A stretch of 43,018 nt of DNA from Halobacteriovoraceae bacterium (GTDB taxonomy: Bacteria > Bdellovibrionota > Bacteriovoracia > Bacteriovoracales > Bacteriovoracaceae), in the NCBI GenBank assembly GCA_002706205.1, contig PAKC01000015.1, positions 1-43,018 on the forward strand, given 5' to 3'. Below are positions 1 to 6,586 of the stretch, piece after piece. The notes under the pieces were generated by a model, which did no database searches, was not told the origin of the DNA, and was given only the letters and a program-made list of their open reading frames with translations. Every line of letters begins with the position of its first letter. Position 1 is the first letter of the stretch. The position numbers and the translations under genes were made by a program.

Positions 1-2
1 AT

Positions 3-407
3 TTATCTTCTTCTATTTTTTTAGAGTTTTTTAATGAATCATCTTTGGAGTTTATGGAAAAGTTCGGGAAAAAGTATTTTTGGCATTATAACGATAAGGT
101 TAAAATTCGTGATATAAGCCAATGTCAGAATATAGATCGCATTATTTTTACCCATGAACATTTAGAGCTTTTACATCAGCAAGGTGAGCTTTTTGGTTTT
201 TTCCAACTCTTTTCTGATTATTTTCATAAAGTGATGATTGAAGTTCAATTGAATTGGAATACAGAGTTGATTTCTAGTTTAGTCGATATGTTTCAAATAC
301 CACTTTTTTCATTTGAAATTAGTCATGAAGTTGAAAAATCTTATCAGAATCCTGATTATGAGCTTATTTCTAATATATTAAATAATTTATCAGATCAATT
401 AAACTAA
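3..407 (+). CDS. hypothetical protein, 5' end outside the window
   Basis: The reading frame is open from base 3 to the TAA at 405-407, so the gene very probably begins before the window. A TTG at 45 is the first possible start inside, but it has no convincing ribosome binding site. The visible 134 residues are rich in Phe, Glu and Leu, with no signal peptide, membrane segment or motif that I recognise. It ends 16 bases before surE on the same strand and is probably co-transcribed with it. I cannot assign a function. Confidence 0.6.
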   Translation, partial: LSSSIFLEFFNESSLEFMEKFGKKYFWHYNDKVKIRDISQCQNIDRIIFTHEHLELLHQQGELFGFFQLFSDYFHKVMIEVQLNWNTELISSLVDMFQIPLFSFEISHEVEKSYQNPDYELISNILNNLSDQLN

Positions 408-423
408 AAATGAAGGAGAGTTT

Positions 424-1191
424 GTGAAAGTTCTTATTTCTAATGATGATGGAGTTAATGCTAATGGAATAGACTTTTTGAATAATGAGTTAAAAAAGTC
501 TCACGAGACTTTGATAATTGCTCCTCATAAAGAGCGTTCAAGTTGCGGCCATGGAATTTCCTTAGGTGAGCCTTTAAGAGTCAAAAAAATAAAAGAAAAT
601 ATTTATCAGTGTTCAGGTTATCCCGCTGATTGCATCTTAGTCGGTGTTGGTCATCTTTGTAAGCAAGATAAGCCAGACCTCGTGGTATCAGGGATTAATC
701 ATGGAGCTAACTTAGGTCAGGATAGATATTATTCTGGAACGATTGCGGCAGCACGAGAAGCTGCTTTTAGGGGGATCCCAAGTATTGCTGTCTCTTTAGT
801 GACCCAAAGTATTAAAGACGTTGAGCATTTTGAAGTGGCCGCTAAGTTTGTTAAAAGATTAGTAGATAAAAATATTCATCAACTCATTCCTGCTCAGTCT
901 TTGTTAAATATAAATGTTCCTAATGTTTCTGAGGAAAAAATTGCCGGTGCGATGATCACTTTTGCAGGGTTTCAAGAGTATTCCGAAGAGGTAGTACAGA
1001 GAAATGACACTAGAGGTGAAAAATATTATTGGGTTGGCGGCACATATAGTGGTCACAAAGATATAGAAGGAAGTGATGGTAATGCTGTTGCTCAAAATTA
1101 TATTTCAATAAACTTACAGGATCTTAGTGGTAAAACAATTACGAACTTAAAACCACTTGAGAGTTTGTTAAAAGATTTAAATGAAGATTAA
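424..1191 (+). CDS. surE: 5'/3'-nucleotidase SurE
   Basis: SurE is a metal-dependent phosphatase that removes phosphate from nucleoside 5'- and 3'-monophosphates and is linked to stationary-phase survival. The start is GTG at 424, preceded by AAGGAG. The N-terminal motif ISNDDG (residues 5-10) carries the two metal-binding aspartates. HKERSSCGHG (35-44) and GINHGANLGQD (90-100) supply the conserved Ser and Asn ligands, and YYSGTIAAAREA follows. At 255 residues the length is normal for the family. The last 11 bases overlap the start of the M23 lipoprotein gene, which suggests translational coupling. The family assignment is secure; the physiological substrate is not visible. Confidence 0.95.
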   Translation: MKVLISNDDGVNANGIDFLNNELKKSHETLIIAPHKERSSCGHGISLGEPLRVKKIKENIYQCSGYPADCILVGVGHLCKQDKPDLVVSGINHGANLGQDRYYSGTIAAAREAAFRGIPSIAVSLVTQSIKDVEHFEVAAKFVKRLVDKNIHQLIPAQSLLNINVPNVSEEKIAGAMITFAGFQEYSEEVVQRNDTRGEKYYWVGGTYSGHKDIEGSDGNAVAQNYISINLQDLSGKTITNLKPLESLLKDLNED

Positions 1192-1756
1192 GTTATTTGG
1201 TATTTATCTATTCATTATGTATTTTATTCTTTCGTGTGCACATCACAGAAGTGGACGTTACGTGTATAAGAATGGGAAGTGGATGTTTGAAAAGTCTAAT
1301 ATCGGCTTTGCACATAATGGAATTGACTTTGGTCGGGTTGATAATAAGCAATATGCAATGTTAGATGAGGGACGTTTTATTTGGCCAGTTCCTAGCTCTA
1401 AAAAAGTTTCCTCCTTTTTTGGTAAAAGAAGAGGACGACACCATGATGGGATAGATATTCCTGCAGTAAGTGGGACTCATATAGTCGCCAGTGCAAATGG
1501 TAAGGTTGTTGTCGCCGGAAGAATGCGTGGTTATGGAAGAGTTATAGTCATTAAGCATGATGATGGATATCATACAGTTTATGCTCATAATTCAAAGCAC
1601 TATGTGGCCAAAGGTCAAAGAGTTTCTCAAGGTGAGGTTATTGGAAAAGTAGGAAGTTCTGGTAGGTCGACCGGCCCACATTTACACTTCGAAATACGTC
1701 GAAAAAATAAAGTTCGAAACCCTGCTTTTTATTTGGCCAGATTGAAGAAAGATTAG
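1181..1756 (+). CDS. M23 (LytM) family metallopeptidase lipoprotein
   Basis: This is a predicted lipid-anchored peptidoglycan endopeptidase. A short hydrophobic leader ends in the lipobox FILSC, with the modified cysteine at residue 19. The catalytic LytM domain fills roughly 65-185. It keeps the zinc motif HxxxD in RHHDGID (H88, D92), the Y-A-H at 134-136 and the HLH motif in GPHLHFEIR (H167, H169), so it looks catalytically competent, unlike NlpD/EnvC-type activators. There is no LysM domain, so it is a minimal enzyme. It follows surE with an 11-base overlap and meets the minus-strand exonuclease with a 4-base overlap. Cross-link cleavage is the likely activity; the exact bond is inference. 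Confidence 0.9.
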   Translation: MKIKLFGIYLFIMYFILSCAHHRSGRYVYKNGKWMFEKSNIGFAHNGIDFGRVDNKQYAMLDEGRFIWPVPSSKKVSSFFGKRRGRHHDGIDIPAVSGTHIVASANGKVVVAGRMRGYGRVIVIKHDDGYHTVYAHNSKHYVAKGQRVSQGEVIGKVGSSGRSTGPHLHFEIRRKNKVRNPAFYLARLKKD

Positions 1757-2337
1757 TTTTCTAGTTTCTCTAAAAGTTTTAAGTACATTTTCGCCGTATT
1801 TTCTGCATCTTCTAAAGCTGTATGACAAACTTCTCCCATCTGGAGAAATTCCATCAATTTAGCTCCTGAATCGAGCCCAGGTTTTAGTTTGTTTAAATCA
1901 ATCAACCCAAGGCAAAAACATGAAAGGTCTAGGTTTCGATGATGAAAGTATTTATTCATCCACTCCCATCCAAGGTCTCGATTTAAAAATGGTAAATCAA
2001 TTGCAGAAAGTGATTTACCAAATAAGACTATTTTTTTATGTTCAAAGTATTCTTTTACTTCTTCTGAATTAAGATAGTTTTCAAGTTCTTGTTTAAAAAT
2101 TTTTAATGAAATTCCTTCCGAATGAGCTTTTTGAATAAGTTCTTTATTATGATCTTTGACCCATTGATTAAGTCCAGCTTCTAAATCATTATATGAAGGA
2201 CATTGAATATAAAAGTGACGTTTTAATTTATAATTGAGTTGTTGTGTTTGGGTGTCAAAAGGTATCATCCCAAACTCAATCATATAGGCATCTTCTTCTA
2301 ATCTGGTTGCTTCAATATCAAAACTTAAGTATCTCAT
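1753..2337 (-). CDS. DEDDh 3'-5' exonuclease (RNase T / DnaQ superfamily)
   Basis: A 194-residue stand-alone exonuclease domain of the DnaQ superfamily. Exo I is SFDIEAT with D7 and E9, Exo II is SAIDLPFLNRD with D114, and Exo III is HTALEDAENT with H172 and D177, which gives the complete DEDDh set. The C-terminal QMGEVCHTALEDA resembles the proofreading and RNase T type domains. There is no polymerase or other domain attached, so whether it degrades RNA or single-stranded DNA cannot be told. It lies 83 bases downstream of the secreted nuclease gene on the same strand, with a strong hairpin between them, so it may have its own promoter. Confidence 0.85.
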   Translation of the reverse strand: MRYLSFDIEATRLEEDAYMIEFGMIPFDTQTQQLNYKLKRHFYIQCPSYNDLEAGLNQWVKDHNKELIQKAHSEGISLKIFKQELENYLNSEEVKEYFEHKKIVLFGKSLSAIDLPFLNRDLGWEWMNKYFHHRNLDLSCFCLGLIDLNKLKPGLDSGAKLMEFLQMGEVCHTALEDAENTAKMYLKLLEKLEN

Positions 2338-2349
2338 AGTCTCAGTTTA

Positions 2350-2388
2350 AAACGAATTCTCTTTAATGTATAGTTAGAGAATTCGTTT
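2350..2388 (-). terminator. perfect 13-bp hairpin between two minus-strand genes
   Basis: AAACGAATTCTCT at 2350-2362 is the exact reverse complement of AGAGAATTCGTTT at 2376-2388, with a 13-base loop. On the minus strand the stem ends in only four T, so as a terminator it would be weak. It sits 33 bases after the stop of the secreted nuclease gene and 13 bases before the start of the exonuclease gene. It could be an attenuating terminator, an RNA stability element or an operator. Confidence 0.45.
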
Positions 2389-2420
2389 ATTAGAATTTAC
2401 TTCCAGTTAAGATATTAAGC

Positions 2421-3320
2421 TTATTTTATTTCTGTAAGAATTGGGCAGTGATCACTGACTTCGTCAAAGCTAATTCCCATTTCAGCTTCAGATGTCGGTG
2501 TGCACTTGAGCTTTTGACAATGGCCATAAGAATAGACATTCATTTGTTTTTGCTCAAGTAAGCTATGCGAAACTAAAATATGATCTAATAGTGATGGATA
2601 GTACGTGTAGTCATTTCTTCCTCCCCACCAGTATGAAGTACATTTTACTTTTTCCGCTGAGTCTTTCATCTGCATTTTTCTTACGATCTCTTTAAATTTT
2701 CTATAGTTCTTGCCTTTGGACTCATATTCCGTTGAGTTAAAATCACCCATGATGACAATATTATTTAATCCTTGCTCTTGATAGCTTTCAACTAAAGACT
2801 CAATAATTTGAAGTTGACGAAATCTTTTTGAAATATTTTTTCTTCCACCTCCTGCTTTTAGGTGGACTGCCATAGCAATAATTGTGCTTTTGTTTAGTTT
2901 TGATTGAAAACGAGCAATAGCAACAGGTCGTGAGCCTCGGTGACAGCCTTGAGTATGCCTTTGCAGTGAGGTTCTTACATCTTCTTTAAATTCAATAAGC
3001 TTAAGCTTTTCAGTATTATAAATAAAACCTAATCGTTGGTCGTGGCTTCCTCCACAATTAGAAAGAACGACTTTTAGTTGAGTTCCAAAGTTTTGTTCTA
3101 TAAGTCTTGAGAATTCGTGTTTGTCATTAATTTCTTGCACGGCCAAGAGGTCAGATTGCATATTTTTAATGAGATTAACTAATTGTCTTTTATTAGTAGG
3201 AGTATTTGAACGAGTATCGTAGTCAAAATTTCTTATATTATAGGAAGCCATTCTTAGTTTTGCATAGGCAGAATGAGAAAATAAAGCACAAAGTAAAATA
3301 AAGACTAAAGACTTAAACAT
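2421..3320 (-). CDS. secreted endonuclease/exonuclease/phosphatase (EEP, DNase I-like) protein
   Basis: A predicted exported nuclease or phosphodiesterase of the EEP fold. The signal peptide MFKSLVFILLCALFSHSAYA ends near residue 20. The mature part shows ASYNIRNFD (25-33), VQEIN (E63), a central GDFNST and the C-terminal SDHCPI, which are the catalytic Asn, Glu, Asp and Asp-His positions of the fold. TSYWWGGRNDYTYYPSLLDHI is typical of extracellular DNase-like members. The start is ATG at 3320, with AAGGAG eight bases upstream. At 299 residues it is a single-domain enzyme. Secretion suggests degradation of extracellular or prey nucleic acid, but the substrate is inferred. Confidence 0.85.
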   Translation of the reverse strand: MFKSLVFILLCALFSHSAYAKLRMASYNIRNFDYDTRSNTPTNKRQLVNLIKNMQSDLLAVQEINDKHEFSRLIEQNFGTQLKVVLSNCGGSHDQRLGFIYNTEKLKLIEFKEDVRTSLQRHTQGCHRGSRPVAIARFQSKLNKSTIIAMAVHLKAGGGRKNISKRFRQLQIIESLVESYQEQGLNNIVIMGDFNSTEYESKGKNYRKFKEIVRKMQMKDSAEKVKCTSYWWGGRNDYTYYPSLLDHILVSHSLLEQKQMNVYSYGHCQKLKCTPTSEAEMGISFDEVSDHCPILTEIK

Positions 3321-3398
3321 ACACGCTCCTTGTATAAGCTTTGTTTTGGTTTTCCATAAGTATTGCTAATGGTGCAAAGTAGATAATTTAACTAGCAA

Positions 3399-3414
3399 TT
3401 TGTCATTTGACAAA
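3399..3414. promoter_or_regulatory. perfect inverted repeat TTTGTCA-TT-TGACAAA
   Basis: The 16-base palindrome lies in the divergent region between the minus-strand nuclease gene and the plus-strand gene at 3579. On the minus strand its TTGTCA is followed after 17 bases by TAAATT, a plausible -35/-10 pair for the nuclease gene, so a protein binding here would control that promoter. A similar but less symmetrical element is at 13174-13189 in another divergent region. Confidence 0.4.
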
Positions 3415-3492
3415 GAAAAAAAACTTTTTTTTAGGAACTTAACGCACCTCTCAGTATGTAAGTATTAGTTAGTAATTTTTCTACTTTATTTC

Positions 3493-3520
3493 TTGACTAG
3501 TGAACTCGGATTAGGATAAG
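3493..3520 (+). promoter_or_regulatory. candidate promoter for the gene at 3579
   Basis: TTGACT at 3493-3498 and GATAAG at 3515-3520 are separated by 16 bases and match the vegetative consensus in five and four of six positions. This would give a leader of about 50 bases before the ATG at 3579. Confidence 0.4.
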
Positions 3521-3578
3521 ACTTCAGAGGTTATTCATAAAAAAGATGGAATAACTTAATTGGAGAGATGAGATCAAA

Positions 3579-4313
3579 ATGAATTTGAGAGTTTTAACAG
3601 CACTTTTCTTGATGGGAATAGTATTTAATACATATGCTGAAAATGTTTATGATGATCAATTTCAGGCCATTCGAACGATTGAACTCTATGAAGTATCTGA
3701 GGATAGTGAAGGTAACCAGGTTGAGACAATTGTTTCTAAAAAAAACAACCCTGATTTTTTAATGAGATTAGCAAAGTCACAGGGAGTTCAAAAAGTTGGT
3801 CTTGGCGAAATCATAATGGTAACAAAAGAGCTTATTGCACTAGGAAAACTTATCTATCCAATCGTTGAGGCCGGTAAGCCTGTTGTGACAATTAATTCTG
3901 TTCCTGTTGAAGTTCTTCCGCGAGATGAAAAGGGAGAGGCCATTACAGCAATGCAACTAAACGGTTGGCAAAACCCTAAAGTTGCCAGATATAAAGTAAA
4001 AGTTAAAAACTATTTGGGTGTTGTTCCTGCGAGTATAGAGTTTTTAATGATTTTTACCTATGGGGGCTCATATAATGGTGCCGGAAAATATATTACTGGA
4101 GCTCAGATTAAGCCTATCGATGTTATGGTAAAATGGGGTTATAAGCTTGATGCAGAGTTTAAGGTGCAAACAATTATGAATCAAGGGACTCAAGATAATC
4201 CTGTTGCAGGTGCTGTGTTGATGATTGATTATAATATTAAAACTATTATGCAAGAGATGAATAGTAGTAAGCTTTTCCATATTAATGGAAATGGTGAAGT
4301 TAATCATTATTAA
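3579..4313 (+). CDS. exported protein of unknown function
   Basis: I do not recognise this family. The 244-residue protein starts with a clear signal peptide, MNLRVLTALFLMGIVFNTYA, cleaved near residue 20. The mature part is soluble and mixed in composition, with a conserved-looking stretch GLGEIIMVTKELIALGK followed by IYPIVEAGKPVVTINSVPVE (around 75-110), then a Gly/Tyr-rich segment GGSYNGAGKY. There is no lipobox and no enzyme motif. The gene stands alone, with its own candidate promoter upstream and a strong terminator right after it, so it is probably monocistronic. A periplasmic or outer-surface role is inferred only from the signal peptide. Confidence 0.75.
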   Translation: MNLRVLTALFLMGIVFNTYAENVYDDQFQAIRTIELYEVSEDSEGNQVETIVSKKNNPDFLMRLAKSQGVQKVGLGEIIMVTKELIALGKLIYPIVEAGKPVVTINSVPVEVLPRDEKGEAITAMQLNGWQNPKVARYKVKVKNYLGVVPASIEFLMIFTYGGSYNGAGKYITGAQIKPIDVMVKWGYKLDAEFKVQTIMNQGTQDNPVAGAVLMIDYNIKTIMQEMNSSKLFHINGNGEVNHY

Positions 4314-4346
4314 TTAAATTTTTTAATAAAATTACATAAAACAATT

Positions 4347-4375
4347 GGGGCTTATTTTAATAGGCCCCTTTTTTT
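4347..4375 (+). terminator. rho-independent terminator
   Basis: GGGGCTTA at 4347-4354 pairs with TAGGCCCC at 4361-4368 (one G-T pair) around the loop TTTTAA, and seven T follow. It ends the plus-strand transcript of the exported protein gene. It touches the stop codon of the convergent ferredoxin gene. Confidence 0.85.
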
Positions 4376-4613
4376 ATAAATAATCTACTTGAACTTCTTT
4401 TTCTGTCATAAGGAATTCTTTAACTGATAAAGAACAGCTTAGTATATTAGTATTGACAACGCATTTTTGACAAATTTGTTCTCCCCGACAGCTTGAGGCA
4501 ATGGGAAAATTCTTTTTTAAGAGAAAATTTAATAAGCTTAGATTGAATTCATCTGGTCTTATTAGAACTTGTGAACTTGTTTGTGAGCTTCTCCCAGTTA
4601 TTTTGAGATACAC
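4374..4613 (-). CDS. very short [2Fe-2S] ferredoxin-like protein
   Basis: A 79-residue protein with the adrenodoxin-type cysteine spacing: C42-x5-C48-x2-C51 in SSCRGEQICQKC, and a fourth cysteine C60 in NILSC. In ordinary [2Fe-2S] ferredoxins the fourth cysteine lies some 30 or more residues after the third; here only eight intervene, as if the variable segment between the cluster loop and the last ligand were missing. The C-terminus VQVDYL resembles the usual final strand. The start is GTG at 4613 with AAGGTG upstream, overlapping the preceding lipoprotein gene by 16 bases. An electron-transfer role is inferred from the cysteines alone; the partner is unknown. Confidence 0.7.
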   Translation of the reverse strand: MYLKITGRSSQTSSQVLIRPDEFNLSLLNFLLKKNFPIASSCRGEQICQKCVVNTNILSCSLSVKEFLMTEKEVQVDYL

Positions 4614-5884
4614 GTTAAGGCACCTTGACGTCTTTCATCGAGCAAAAAACTTGGATTTTTACTATCGTCGTAGTAGGCCCAAATTTTTCCTAGGCGTTTA
4701 GCATTATAAATAGGGATATTCAGCTTTAATAATTCTTCTAGCTGTTCTTTTGAACTACGTCGAGATTCAATAACCAATCTGACAGGGTTTTGTAAAAATT
4801 GATGACGAGAAAACTTAAGCAATGAATCCAGCTCTTTAACACTTTTAGTCTGATTGAGTCCGTACTGATTGAGATGAAATATATGCTGTCCAGGGTCTCG
4901 ACTTTGAGTAGAGAATAACCATAAAGGAGAGCTCGTATGAAATTTGTTTTTAAAAAGACATATCGCACTTGATCTTACATGGGACTTCCCAGAAAAAAGA
5001 AAGCTATTTTTTATCGTTTGACCTAAATCAATTTCCTGAGAACTCATGGCCATAAAAACATTTTTTTTATCTTTAAGACCAAAAATATGGGATTCAATTT
5101 CATTTTTATGAATTAAAAAATTTGATTCCTTGTAAAGATTCATATCAAAATTACAGTAAGGTGTAAGACTCCCTTGCGTTTTATACTCAAAAAGAAAACT
5201 ATTGCGAGAGTACTGTGATGCTTTTTTTGTTTTTAAATAAAGAGAAACAATCTTTCTAAAATTAATCTTAGGTAAACTTTCATTTTCTTGAAGGGTTTCA
5301 TCACCTCTGAAAAATGTATTTTTAAGTTGTAGGTTTTGAGCAATTTTCTTTTTATTTTTCAATAAAAAAATCTCTAACTCTTTTGAAACAAGAAAAGGAT
5401 AGTGATAGTTTTGGTCAATCATTTTTGCCAAATCAAATAAAGAATATCGACTTTTATGCTCTTTTAATAATTGATCTAAGAGTTTTAAATAAGGAAAAAG
5501 ATTTTTTTCTTTAGAAAAAGAGTGATAATACTTTTCTTTTTTTATTTTTAGTAAAATTTGTAATTTAGCTGTTGGAGAGCTTAGGTCAGGTCTTAAGTTC
5601 ATTTGTATCAAAGACCATAAAACTGCTTTATCAATGAAGCGAAAACGTTTTGTTTTATTTAATTTTTCATAAAAAGTATGAAAAGTTTCTTGAGAATTTC
5701 TTTCTGGTGATAGCAATATTTGAGATGAAGGTTTTTTACATGTTGTTTGCTTTGTGACAGGCAAAGGGACGACATTGTTTTCTTCTAGTATATCTCCATT
5801 AAAATTATCAATAAATAATGAACAGGAAGTGATAGAAAATAAAAAGCTAATGAGAATTAATTTAATCATGAATAATGTCTGCAT
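4598..5884 (-). CDS. predicted lipoprotein of unknown function
   Basis: I do not recognise the family. The leader has the form MIKLILISFLFSITSC, a canonical lipoprotein signal with the cysteine following SITS. This favours the second ATG at 5869 over the one at 5884; neither has a clear Shine-Dalgarno. The roughly 400-residue mature part is rich in Lys, Leu, Phe and Ser, with no repeat or catalytic motif that I can name. It is the middle gene of a tight minus-strand operon: it overlaps the upstream 114-residue gene by 8-23 bases and the downstream ferredoxin gene by 16. Coupling with a redox protein is a hint, not proof, of shared function. Confidence 0.7.
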   Translation of the reverse strand: MQTLFMIKLILISFLFSITSCSLFIDNFNGDILEENNVVPLPVTKQTTCKKPSSQILLSPERNSQETFHTFYEKLNKTKRFRFIDKAVLWSLIQMNLRPDLSSPTAKLQILLKIKKEKYYHSFSKEKNLFPYLKLLDQLLKEHKSRYSLFDLAKMIDQNYHYPFLVSKELEIFLLKNKKKIAQNLQLKNTFFRGDETLQENESLPKINFRKIVSLYLKTKKASQYSRNSFLFEYKTQGSLTPYCNFDMNLYKESNFLIHKNEIESHIFGLKDKKNVFMAMSSQEIDLGQTIKNSFLFSGKSHVRSSAICLFKNKFHTSSPLWLFSTQSRDPGQHIFHLNQYGLNQTKSVKELDSLLKFSRHQFLQNPVRLVIESRRSSKEQLEELLKLNIPIYNAKRLGKIWAYYDDSKNPSFLLDERRQGALTCISK

Positions 5885-6206
5885 TTAAAGGAATATCATT
5901 ATCAGAATGAGAGTATGTTTTTTTATTAATCTGGTTTGAGTCATACAGAATAGGAGTTTTGTAAATATCTTCAGTCTTAGCACCAAGAAGACAAATAACC
6001 CACAGGCCACTTCGTTGTTCTCCAGAGTGGGATTCAATTTTAAGATCAATGAGTTCAAAACCAAGAGAGTTTATGTATTCAATAAGTCCATCAAACTCCT
6101 TTTCTTGATAACCTGTTTTGCGACTTGGTGGAGAAGGTATATAGTAGGTATAAGTTTTTACCTTGTAATAGGCATTTTTTTTAGTCTTAAAAAGAGAGTT
6201 AAACAC
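5862..6206 (-). CDS. hypothetical protein, first gene of a minus-strand operon
   Basis: A 114-residue cytoplasmic-looking protein that starts at GTG 6206 behind AAGGAG. The central part has a KEFDGLIEYINSLGFELIDL segment and SGLWVICLLGAKT, which read like a small alpha/beta domain with the pattern of a conserved hypothetical protein. I see no signal peptide or cysteine pair. It overlaps the start of the downstream lipoprotein gene, so the three genes at 4374-6206 are probably one transcript. Function unknown. Confidence 0.65.
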   Translation of the reverse strand: MFNSLFKTKKNAYYKVKTYTYYIPSPPSRKTGYQEKEFDGLIEYINSLGFELIDLKIESHSGEQRSGLWVICLLGAKTEDIYKTPILYDSNQINKKTYSHSDNDIPLNADIIHD

Positions 6207-6406
6207 TATGATACTCCTTTATACATCTGTATTTTTTCTTTCAGTTTAGCAAAGAATTAAGGATTATGTCATTGTAAAGTCTTTATTTGATTAAATATTC
6301 TTACATTAAACACAATTTATATGAATCGCCGAGCATGAGCATCAACAAATGGGAAGGAAATCTTTACCTCATAAAAATAATACTTTTTTTAAACTCAATG
6401 TCTGGT

Positions 6407-6412
6407 TATAAT
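6407..6412 (+). promoter_or_regulatory. -10 box of the candidate small RNA
   Basis: A perfect TATAAT at 6407-6412 places a start near 6418-6420, immediately before the first hairpin of the candidate RNA. The -35 region is only a T-rich stretch (around 6384-6389), so an activator may be required, as is usual for CsrB/RsmZ-type genes. Confidence 0.5.
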
Positions 6413-6418
6413 AAAAGT

Positions 6419-6498
6419 GTGGATGACAGGAAGTTATCCGAGATAGGCAAGGATGCCGAAAAGAAGAAGGGGGGTCAGTGCAGGAGGCCCCCTTTTTT
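6419..6498 (+). ncRNA. candidate CsrA-titrating small RNA (CsrB/RsmYZ-like)
   Basis: About 80 bases with three successive hairpins. Hairpin 1 is GGATGAC-AGGAA-GTTATCC (6421-6439). Hairpin 2 is GGC-AAGGAT-GCC (6446-6457), whose CAAGGATG core matches the CsrA/RsmA high-affinity consensus CARGGAUG exactly. Hairpin 3 is the terminator stem (6470-6492), and its loop ends in AGGA. GGA motifs exposed in loops are the hallmark of RNAs that sequester CsrA. A perfect -10 lies just upstream and a U-tract ends the transcript. No plausible protein is encoded. It is orphan, between the minus-strand operon ending upstream and the SIS gene downstream. The structure was read by eye, and a CsrA gene is not in the window. 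Confidence 0.55.
6470..6498 (+). terminator. rho-independent terminator of the candidate small RNA
   Basis: GGGGGTC at 6470-6476 pairs with GGCCCCC at 6486-6492 (one G-T pair) around a nine-base loop, followed by six T. No protein gene lies upstream on the plus strand within 1.8 kb, so the terminator itself argues for an independent short transcript. Confidence 0.85.
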
Positions 6499-6586
6499 AT
6501 TTAAGTCTTTATTGTTCATTCATCTTATATTTCTTTAGTCTTTACTGTTTTGTCATATACTTATATGAAAGAAGTATAAGGAAGTT

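Noticed and set aside
4501-4701. Plus-strand open frame of 66 codons opposite the ferredoxin and lipoprotein genes
   Set aside because: It is antisense to two overlapping, better supported genes and shows no protein-like pattern or ribosome site.
6287-6538. An 83-codon plus-strand open frame across the small RNA region
   Set aside because: It starts without a ribosome site, crosses a promoter, three hairpins and a terminator, and its composition is unlike the other proteins; the RNA interpretation explains the region better.
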